This document shows positions 1-5,065 of a stretch of 5,065 nucleotides of DNA, piece after piece (position 1 is the first letter of the stretch; the number at the start of each line of letters is the position of its first letter). Source of the stretch: Candidatus Methanophagales archaeon (lineage in GTDB: Archaea; Halobacteriota; Syntropharchaeia; Alkanophagales; Methanospirareceae); contig PIXU01000180.1 in the NCBI GenBank assembly GCA_003601795.1, positions 1-5,065 of the forward strand, in the 5' to 3' direction. Both the position numbers and the translations under genes were made by a program. The notes beneath the pieces were generated by a model, which was given only the letters and a program-made list of their open reading frames with translations, did not search any database and was not told the DNA's origin.

Positions 1-433
1 AATCCTCAACGAACTCATTTGGGTCAAAAAAATTAGCTGGATCTGTTACGGCTGATATTTGAGATTCAGCTTTGATGCTTGCAAACAAGGCAACTAAGAA
101 CTGAAGAGAAGAAGATGGTGTTGCATTTACCAGCTTTTTTACATCTGGCAATTCAAAGGAATTAGAAAGGGTTGATGCTGAAACAAAAAATGCATCATAA
201 CCAATTTCCTTAGTTATAGGTTCAATATATCTCTTAAACGCATCTGTTTTTCCTTCGCCCCATTCTCCAACGATGACTCTCATTGTAGGTTTTCTCTCAG
301 ACTTTACAATGTCTATAAATTCCTCAAGCTTCTTTTTAACATCCAATCTGCTTTTAATTGTAATTCTTTCAAATCCCTCAAAAACAACACCCGCATCGCT
401 TGGTAGCTTATTAAAAATCTTTGTTGTTTCCAT
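1..433 (-). CDS. P-loop ATPase, N-terminal 144 residues (3' end beyond window)
   Basis: A minus-strand frame starts with ATG at 433 and is open to the left edge, giving 144 complete codons. A Walker A motif, GEWGEGKT, lies at residues 56-63 (bases 245-268), directly after a hydrophobic beta strand (RVIVGEW). It follows a helix-like segment of about 20 residues (KKKLEEFIDIVKS), as in AAA/ORC- or STAND-like ATPases that bind a partner and then ATP. Walker B and any effector domain would lie outside the window. The start is well supported: GGTGAT sits 4 bases upstream. It is the second gene of a tight operon with the HerA-like ATPase, so the two products probably work together, perhaps in DNA processing or a defence complex; this is inference. 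The family is not identified. It could be an AAA partner ATPase of the kind found in multi-gene defence loci, but the visible part does not decide this. No NurA-like sequence is seen. Confidence 0.82.
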   Translation of the reverse strand, partial: METTKIFNKLPSDAGVVFEGFERITIKSRLDVKKKLEEFIDIVKSERKPTMRVIVGEWGEGKTDAFKRYIEPITKEIGYDAFFVSASTLSNSFELPDVKKLVNATPSSSLQFLVALFASIKAESQISAVTDPANFFDPNEFVED

Positions 434-437
434 AAGT

Positions 438-443
438 ATCACC
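438..443 (-). promoter_or_regulatory. Shine-Dalgarno site GGTGAT for the second ATPase gene
   Basis: Read on the minus strand, the HerA-like stop codon TAA (446-444) is followed at once by GGTGAT, then ACTT, then ATG. GGTGAT is the typical archaeal ribosome-binding motif, complementary to the 3' end of 16S rRNA. The site abuts the upstream stop, so ribosomes finishing the first gene could re-initiate here. This fixes the start at 433 and supports translational coupling. Confidence 0.8.
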
Positions 444-1673
444 TTATAGGTTATCTACAACATTAGTTTCACCAATTGTTGGTTTAACTTTTCTCTCTTC
501 TTTGGGGATCTTTACTACTAAGGGGAATGGTACCGTAACCATTTGCCCAGTTACGATTACCTCGCCCGTGTCCAAAGTTGTAAGCCTTGCAGCAAGTGAT
601 TGAGGCAAACCACCGGTTACACTCTTCACAAAACTAACATCCTCTGGGGAAACTCTATGAATTAAGAAAGTATTACACATCGAAAGGACTATTCTATCAA
701 CAAAAGAGGGTCTTTGAGAAATCAGACATAGTGATAAACCGAATTTTCTGCCTTGCGTAGCTATTGCAGAGAGCTTTGAATGAGCTAAACTTGAAGCAAT
801 TGGGTAAGATCTATCTGGGCAGAAATTCTGAGCTTCCTCAATAATAAATAATAAGTACCTCTGAATTCCGTTCAGCTTGTATTCTGTGAATTTGTTAAAT
901 AAAATTGTAGCGAGATAAGTCATTACAAGCTGTTTCGTCTTTAAATCTACACCTGGTGCACCTTCAGCTGAAAAATCAATTATTGCTATACCTCTGTTAT
1001 TTGTAATATCATCTACAAATTTATCACTTTTTAATGGCGAATCTATAGACAACAATTTGTATTTATCCTCTAAATTATAAAATTCATTCAATTGATTATT
1101 TATGGCTCTAATAGTAGATGCAAAAAATCCTTCATTTTGTAATCTGTCTACATACTCTGACAAGATATCCTTATCTCTATAGAATAGATCGTGCAAAGAC
1201 GAATATCCTGCTTCACGAATCAATTCGAAAACTCTAATCAACCCACTGATTTGTTGTTCCGCCCCCTCAGTAGTTCCCTTAAAATATGTTACTATAATTT
1301 CTGCCAACTCTGTGTAATTAAGCAAGTCAAGATTGATACCTATCGGTTTTACAAGTTCACTTCTTCTAAATTCTGGTTTTATGTAAATGTTGGGAAAAAC
1401 GTATCTTTGGATCCAACCAGACTTTATCCAATCCAAATTTTCCAGCCCATTTTCGTCTACATAATTCACGTAGTCTAAGTAATCACCATGTGCATCAATA
1501 ATTATCATTGGATATGATACATGCTCAGAATCGTTCTTTGGTATATTCACAAGTTTTTCAATTAGATATCCCGTATTAAATGATTTTCCACTTCCTGTTA
1601 CTCCAAAAACAGCTAAATGCATCGGTATCTTCTCAACATCGAGAGGTATGGGTAAGCTACCGTATCCACTCAA
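444..1673 (-). CDS. HerA/DUF87-type hexameric ATPase, probably 5'-truncated
   Basis: This 409-residue reading begins at TTG 1673. Visible motifs are Walker A GVTGSGKS (residues 24-31, bases 1581-1604), the HerA-type IIIDAHGDY strand (about 57-65), Walker B LLFIIEEAQ (about 274-282), and the ATQGRKFGLSLCLISQRPS block (about 305-323), which carries the arginine-finger and sensor residues of HerA/FtsK motors. The C-terminal DTGEVIVTG and P-rich strand is also family-like. Known HerA proteins are hexameric DNA translocases that work with NurA in end resection; related DUF87 ATPases power defence systems. The Walker B reads EEAQ rather than EEAH, a variant I believe is common in DUF87 proteins. 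Family-like coding continues in frame upstream to 1814 without ATG or GTG, and TTG 1673 has no nearby ribosome-binding site (a GGGGA lies about 18 bases away). The true N-terminal barrel domain is therefore probably missing. The ATPase assignment is firm; the exact role is not. Confidence 0.9.
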   Translation of the reverse strand: MSGYGSLPIPLDVEKIPMHLAVFGVTGSGKSFNTGYLIEKLVNIPKNDSEHVSYPMIIIDAHGDYLDYVNYVDENGLENLDWIKSGWIQRYVFPNIYIKPEFRRSELVKPIGINLDLLNYTELAEIIVTYFKGTTEGAEQQISGLIRVFELIREAGYSSLHDLFYRDKDILSEYVDRLQNEGFFASTIRAINNQLNEFYNLEDKYKLLSIDSPLKSDKFVDDITNNRGIAIIDFSAEGAPGVDLKTKQLVMTYLATILFNKFTEYKLNGIQRYLLFIIEEAQNFCPDRSYPIASSLAHSKLSAIATQGRKFGLSLCLISQRPSFVDRIVLSMCNTFLIHRVSPEDVSFVKSVTGGLPQSLAARLTTLDTGEVIVTGQMVTVPFPLVVKIPKEERKVKPTIGETNVVDNL

Positions 1674-1814
1674 TGAACCAAATTTGATAATTCCCCTATA
1701 AACACCATCTGATATTCTTTTATCCTTTGGAACACCGAATAAGTCTTCTTCATGCGTTCGAATGTCTTCAGGACCTTTGGTGGGATATTTCTCATATGGA
1801 TTAAAATATATGGG
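1674..1814 (-). pseudogene. In-frame upstream remnant of the HerA-like gene lacking a start codon
   Basis: Forty-seven further codons in the HerA-like frame run from just after a stop at 1815-1817 to the TTG at 1673. They read like genuine protein: NPYEKYPTKGPED, then an acidic EEDLFGVP, then ISDGVYRGIIKFGS leading into SGYGSLPIPLD. The last part resembles the end of the N-terminal beta barrel that precedes Walker A in HerA-type ATPases. No ATG, GTG or TTG occurs in this stretch; only ATA or ATT could serve. HerA proteins usually have about 100 or more residues ahead of Walker A, and here at most 71 are available. I read this as the broken 5' end of the gene, so the TTG-start protein would be a leftover or a low-efficiency product. 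A sequencing frameshift near 1815 is an alternative. Confidence 0.6.
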
Positions 1815-1820
1815 TTATGT

Positions 1821-1828
1821 ATTTAAAT
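1821..1828. promoter_or_regulatory. Palindromic TATA-like element ATTTAAAT
   Basis: ATTTAAAT lies between the two divergent frames and reads the same on both strands, resembling the archaeal TATA box core. On the minus strand it would place a transcript start near 1799, just upstream of the HerA-like remnant. On the plus strand it would place one near 1850. The setting is generally AT-rich, with TTAAAATATA at 1801-1810, so a chance match is likely. I see no clear purine-rich BRE beside it. Confidence 0.25.
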
Positions 1829-1945
1829 GATTTACGGTTTTTACCCGGTTTAATTTACCTGGTTTTGGTAGAAGCCTTGCAGCGGGAGATAAAATTAAGA
1901 AAAATTGGCAATATTATGCTTTCGGCGTGATTTATGGCTATAAAC

Positions 1946-1962
1946 ACGCCAATTTTTGGCGT
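1946..1962. repeat. Short perfect hairpin, 7-bp stem with 3-base loop
   Basis: ACGCCAA, TTT, TTGGCGT forms a perfect 7-base-pair stem with a three-base loop. Part of its left arm (GCCAATTTTT, 1948-1957) is also the exact reverse complement of AAAAATTGGC at 1900-1909, and GGCGT recurs at 1924-1928. There is no following T-run, so it is not a normal terminator. It lies inside the open phosphoesterase frame and may be fortuitous. An operator or a recombination-related structure near the gene boundary is possible but unproven. Confidence 0.4.
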
Positions 1963-2001
1963 AACAGAGATGATTATGGGTTAAAAAGAAGAGTTACGGT
2001 T

Positions 2002-5000
2002 ATGAACATTACAACTCCAAAAGGGGTAGAAAGCGGGGATACCATAGATATCTATAAGTCGAGAGAATTGATCGCAAAGTTCGATGCAGGAATGAAAAAT
2101 ATATGTATTTACAACAAGTCCGAGAAGTATTGGGCGAATCTTGAAGCCCACTATCGAGAAATGTATAATGGACCAAGTCATTATCCAGTCCAATCCAATC
2201 CAACTATTAAGACAAAAGGAGAAACCTTGATACTATCAGTAAATAGCAGCACAGATGACGATAAAATAAAAGCCCACTATTCTTTCACCATCTATCCAAA
2301 TGGATCAATATATATCAACAAAACAGCAAGTGTTCCAAATCCAGTAGCGACAGATGAGTGCTTGAGGGAAGATGGAAATATAGGGATACACTTCGGTGAG
2401 TTCAAAGCAGACGGAAAAAGTTATGTTAAAATTTATGATAATGGAACGTTATTTTCATGGAACTTAACAAATCCTTCGGGTTTTGGTGATGTTGATACAT
2501 CTCATACATTGGAAAATGGAGACTGGATTTCTAAAACAGAGTCAGGAAGCAATGTTACTTTGATATTTAGAGTTGATTATACATCAGGATATGATAATGA
2601 AGGTAACCCATCTTCACTTGCAGCGGTTGTACAATACACCCCAGCTCACATGGGGCTTATGATTGGAAGAAAAGGTTTGACAATGTGGCATCCAACTGTG
2701 TTGCCGGCGGGGGAATATATAACTCGTGGATGGATCTCGACTGAGTCTAAAAAAAGACCAACATGTAATATAGAACTTCAAAAAGATGGCGCTAAAATAG
2801 ATAAGATAGGAATTGGAGAATGGTTCAACATCGTTATAACAGATTACAGTGGAGATATAAAGAAAGTCAGATTTCTGAGTGATGAATCGCAGAATGGTAA
2901 GGTGGATGAAGGATTCACATGGACTGACTGGTATGACTGGGATGAAGATAAAGAAGACTGGACTGGAAAATGGTATGCTTCAAACAAGACGAAGACATGG
3001 ACTTTTGCCACGCCAGGTGAAAAAGAAGTATGGGCTGAAGTGATGGACAGCAATGGCAACACTGCCTATTGCCATGCTGGTATTTATGTTGCAAATTGGT
3101 CTTTCGCAATCATAACGGACTTGCATATTGGAAGAGGGTATCCCGATTATGGTGGAAAAGGAACAGGTATTGAGGATCAAAAGGGAGAAGGTCAAGATTA
3201 TTACCTCACAGAGAGATTGAAAAAGGTAGTTGAATGGATAAATGATAACAAGAGCAAATATAATATCAAATTCGTGATAGTTCTTGGGGATATTAGCGAT
3301 AGCGGTGAGTATTCAGAACTTAAAAAGGCAAAGGGCATTTTGGACGGGCTTGACGTTCCTTATGTGCCAGTGATAGGGAACCATGATGTCTGGCCGTATT
3401 ATGAGAGAGAAGATGGCAAGAAAGAAGAGATGGAACTGATAAGATATTTTGAGCCTGTTTTTGCGGATCAATTCGAGGAATTTGAGGAAGAACTTAAGAA
3501 GGAGGAGCCTGATTTTACCTTGCATAAGCAACCAGACCCAGAACCTTCAGATTTGCAGAACTATGCTTTTACTTATAAAGGGGTAAAATTCATTATACTT
3601 GATTGTGTGACGAGAGAACCCACCGACTTTAGAATAGTAGGTGCCAGAGGCGTAGGTGCCGATGCTGAGTTATTTCCAAAAACTCTTGAATGGCTTACTG
3701 AAAATTTAGAAGAAGGAGAACTTGCAATCATAGTTTCGCATCATCCATTTATTCAGAGTTTAATCCTCGCCTTTTCACTATTTGAAATGGACGATCTCAA
3801 TAGAACCATTGGGGATAGTGGTGCAAATGTATTAGCAAATTTCGCGGGGCATGTCCATAGTTTTGAGGAATTGTGGGGGAGGTGGCCTGAAAATGCAAAT
3901 ATAGAGTATCCAAATATAGACTATCCAAAAACCCCAGCCAACATATCAGTGATAACAACCGAAGCCGTAATGGTGGCATCTAACGGAAGAGGAGCAGAAT
4001 CGAAAGGTATCATCAGGATAGTTAATGTATCAGGGGAAGACATAGACTACAAGACAATCGAAGGAGTATTCCCTGCATTGAATCCCAAAATCACTCACTC
4101 CCCTGTCCTCGCCTTACCTGATTGGCTACAGCATTTTAAGGCTCATGCCTTCACAAATAGAGAAATTTCATCGTATCACTGGGACTTTGGAGACGGTAAT
4201 AAGCCGAGCACTGAGCAAAATCCAACTCATATTTATACATCAAACGGCACCTACACAGTATCCTTAACAATAACCGATTATTCCGGGTGGAGTGAGAATA
4301 TAACATGTGTAGTAAATGTAAGTGATCAATTTCCATTACCACACATAGTTGAAGCTGCAGCGGATACAACCATAATTTCGTTAAGATCGCAGGAAGACTT
4401 AACTCAAATATCTCAGAATACACTAGAAAGAGCTCTCATCAATGTCAAACATTCAGAAGAAAAACCAGTCGCAGAAATTAACATCCATTTCGAGAACACC
4501 ACAGGAGATATAAACCTTTCGAATTTGACCGCTGACGTTAATCTTACAGAAAGAAAATCCATCATTTATATGCCTTCCTGGCCAGACGAGATCGAAGAAT
4601 CCAAGGTTCTTTATATCCCTTCAACCGGCAAAGGCGCAGTTTACATCTGTAAGAATGCAACAAACCTAAGTGAAGTCAGTTTGGAAAATGCAGACTTTTT
4701 GATAAACGTTGGTGAAACAGTAGAGGGTATAACAGTCGCAACTACGTTCTATAACGATACTGAATATTATGCCGTTTTTAACATAACCGGCACAGGAGGA
4801 GGGGAAGCACCGAGCCAGCATCCTTTTGCATCCTTCATATATTCCCCGGAAAATGCGACCGTGGATGAAACAATAACCTTCAACGCCTCCTCCTCTTACG
4901 ACCCCGATGGCACGATTGTTTCCTACGAATGGAACTTCGGCGATGGAACAGTTTACACAACTCAAAAATTCAAATACATGCCGGACTCCATTGTAAACCC

Positions 5001-5065
5001 GTTGGGAAACGAGAAGTTTTCTTTTGAGACAACACCGCTATTGCACCAGCCATCCCCATTGTTGT
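2002..5065 (+). CDS. Large extracellular-type metallophosphoesterase with PKD domains (partial at both ends)
   Basis: The frame is open from 1831 to the right edge; from the first ATG (2002) it gives 1,021 codons with no stop. Residues 1 to about 365 are beta-rich, sequon-rich domains, ending in an Ig-like segment with a Trp/Asp-rich patch. The calcineurin-like phosphoesterase core follows with every metal-site motif: TDLH (D373, H375), GDISD (D430, D433), GNHD (N460, H461, D462), SHHP (H580, H581) and GHVH (H617, H619). This set predicts a two-metal enzyme cleaving phosphomono- or diesters; the substrate cannot be told. A PKD domain follows (WDFGDG at 727-732), then a beta-rich spacer, then a second PKD (WNFGDG from 977). 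More than twenty N-x-S/T sites suggest an exported archaeal glycoprotein. No signal peptide is present at ATG 2002, at GTG 1927 or upstream, and no strong ribosome-binding site precedes either start, so the 5' end is probably lost or misassembled. Confidence 0.88.
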   Translation, partial: MNITTPKGVESGDTIDIYKSRELIAKFDAGMKNICIYNKSEKYWANLEAHYREMYNGPSHYPVQSNPTIKTKGETLILSVNSSTDDDKIKAHYSFTIYPNGSIYINKTASVPNPVATDECLREDGNIGIHFGEFKADGKSYVKIYDNGTLFSWNLTNPSGFGDVDTSHTLENGDWISKTESGSNVTLIFRVDYTSGYDNEGNPSSLAAVVQYTPAHMGLMIGRKGLTMWHPTVLPAGEYITRGWISTESKKRPTCNIELQKDGAKIDKIGIGEWFNIVITDYSGDIKKVRFLSDESQNGKVDEGFTWTDWYDWDEDKEDWTGKWYASNKTKTWTFATPGEKEVWAEVMDSNGNTAYCHAGIYVANWSFAIITDLHIGRGYPDYGGKGTGIEDQKGEGQDYYLTERLKKVVEWINDNKSKYNIKFVIVLGDISDSGEYSELKKAKGILDGLDVPYVPVIGNHDVWPYYEREDGKKEEMELIRYFEPVFADQFEEFEEELKKEEPDFTLHKQPDPEPSDLQNYAFTYKGVKFIILDCVTREPTDFRIVGARGVGADAELFPKTLEWLTENLEEGELAIIVSHHPFIQSLILAFSLFEMDDLNRTIGDSGANVLANFAGHVHSFEELWGRWPENANIEYPNIDYPKTPANISVITTEAVMVASNGRGAESKGIIRIVNVSGEDIDYKTIEGVFPALNPKITHSPVLALPDWLQHFKAHAFTNREISSYHWDFGDGNKPSTEQNPTHIYTSNGTYTVSLTITDYSGWSENITCVVNVSDQFPLPHIVEAAADTTIISLRSQEDLTQISQNTLERALINVKHSEEKPVAEINIHFENTTGDINLSNLTADVNLTERKSIIYMPSWPDEIEESKVLYIPSTGKGAVYICKNATNLSEVSLENADFLINVGETVEGITVATTFYNDTEYYAVFNITGTGGGEAPSQHPFASFIYSPENATVDETITFNASSSYDPDGTIVSYEWNFGDGTVYTTQKFKYMPDSIVNPLGNEKFSFETTPLLHQPSPLL
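3100..3870 (+). other. Calcineurin-like metallophosphoesterase catalytic domain
   Basis: This subregion runs from the strand WSFAIITDLH to the GHVH motif. Motif order and spacing fit the class of purple acid phosphatase-like and cyclic-nucleotide phosphodiesterase-like enzymes: DxH at 3118-3126, GDxxD at 3286-3300, GNHD at 3376-3387, SHHP at 3736-3747 and GHxH at 3847-3858. No metal ligand is missing, so it should be catalytically competent. An acidic, Lys/Glu-rich insertion lies between GNHD and the HH motif (about 3400-3540) and is probably a surface helix or coiled segment. Confidence 0.9.
4126..4326 (+). other. PKD domain 1
   Basis: About 65 residues carry the PKD hallmarks: YHWDFGDGN near the start, then NPTHIYTSNGTYTVSLTITD and a closing strand ending VVNVS. 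PKD domains are Ig-fold spacers in extracellular proteins, often for protein or carbohydrate contacts. Here it follows the phosphoesterase core, which supports placing the enzyme outside the cell membrane. Confidence 0.88.
4327..4800 (+). other. Unidentified beta-rich domain between the two PKD domains
   Basis: About 158 residues separate the two PKD domains. The start (PHIVEAAADTTIISLRSQED) looks like a short linker and strand. The rest alternates strands with many sequons (NTT, NLS, NLT, NAT, NDT, NIT) and ends in GTGGGEAPS, a flexible Gly-rich hinge. The segment YIPSTGKGAVYICKNATNLS is distinctive. No catalytic motif is seen. It resembles adhesion- or carbohydrate-binding-type beta sandwiches of archaeal surface proteins, but I cannot name a family. 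Confidence 0.5.
4822..5065 (+). other. PKD domain 2, N-terminal half recognisable, then diverging
   Basis: The first half is a near-consensus PKD: PFASFIYSPENATVDETITF, then ASSSYDPDGTIVSYEWNFGDGT. After TVYTTQKFKY the expected HxYxxxGxYxVxLxV half does not appear. Instead the frame reads MPDSIVNPLGNEKFSF and then a Pro/Leu-rich tail to the edge. Other frames there hit stops and show no PKD half either. The domain may carry an insertion, or be broken or recombined. Confidence 0.6.

Larger units (their letters stand above)
1815..2001 (+). other. Head-to-head boundary region with in-frame upstream extension of the phosphoesterase frame
   Basis: The minus-strand HerA frame stops at 1815-1817 and the plus-strand phosphoesterase frame stops at 1828-1830. 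From 1831 to 2001 the phosphoesterase frame is open and looks protein-like, with aromatic- and basic-rich segments such as NWQYYAFGVIYGYKHANFW, running smoothly into the ATG at 2002. The only alternative start inside is GTG 1927, with no ribosome-binding site. The other two plus-strand frames give only short peptides (for example ATG 1817 to a stop at 1929-1931) and no signal peptide. The segment is therefore more like the interior of a gene whose start is lost than an ordinary intergenic region. A small hairpin and an AT-rich TATA-like patch are listed separately. Confidence 0.45.

Noticed and set aside
1191..1478. 95-codon plus-strand open frame
   Set aside because: It lies antisense inside the well-supported HerA-like ATPase gene and its composition looks like a shadow frame.
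1670..1795. A 41-codon minus-strand frame from ATG 1795 to TGA 1670, just downstream of the TATA-like element
   Set aside because: It overlaps the HerA-frame remnant in another frame. The HerA frame there is clearly family-like and this peptide shows no recognisable features and no ribosome-binding site.
1817..1931. Short plus-strand frame from ATG 1817 with a hydrophobic start, considered as a lost signal peptide joined by frameshift
   Set aside because: The hydrophobic stretch is interrupted by charged residues, lacks a cleavage-site pattern, and has no ribosome-binding site. Joining it to the main frame would need an unsupported frameshift.
1946..1962. Hairpin considered as a transcription terminator
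   Set aside because: No T-run follows on either strand, and neither flanking gene ends here.
1981..4965. Many minus-strand frames of 60-99 codons opposite the phosphoesterase
   Set aside because: All lie antisense to a continuous frame with full metallophosphoesterase and PKD motifs. None has a domain or a ribosome-binding site.

Overview
The window looks like archaeal DNA, probably from a euryarchaeon of the methanogen / anaerobic methane-oxidiser / Archaeoglobi type. That placement is an inference. It rests on a GGTGAT ribosome-binding site that matches the 3' end of archaeal 16S rRNA, heavy use of AGA/AGG and ATA codons, an AT-rich composition, and a large N-glycosylation-prone surface-type protein with PKD domains, a style common in those lineages.

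Layout: the left third (1 to about 1814) is a minus-strand operon of two P-loop NTPases. The first gene is a HerA/DUF87-type ATPase (coding from about 1814 down to 444). Ten bases after its stop comes a second P-loop ATPase (433 down past the left edge). The right two thirds (about 1831 to the right edge) hold one very long plus-strand open frame with no stop in the window. It encodes a multidomain metallophosphoesterase: beta-rich N-terminal domains, a calcineurin-like phosphoesterase core with all five metal-site motifs, a PKD domain, another beta-rich domain, and a second PKD domain that becomes unrecognisable near the right edge.

The most interesting place is the head-to-head boundary at about 1815-1830. 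The HerA frame is open and family-like back to a stop at 1815-1817, with no normal start codon upstream of a TTG at 1673. The phosphoesterase frame is open from just after a stop at 1828-1830, but its first ATG is at 2002 and no signal peptide is visible. Two apparently 5'-truncated genes abutting within about 15 bases suggest a rearrangement, deletion or assembly junction rather than an ordinary divergent promoter region.

Functionally the two halves appear unrelated. The ATPase pair would act in the cytoplasm on DNA or in a defence-like complex, and the phosphoesterase would act outside the cell. I see no RNA genes, CRISPR array, insertion sequence or clear terminator.
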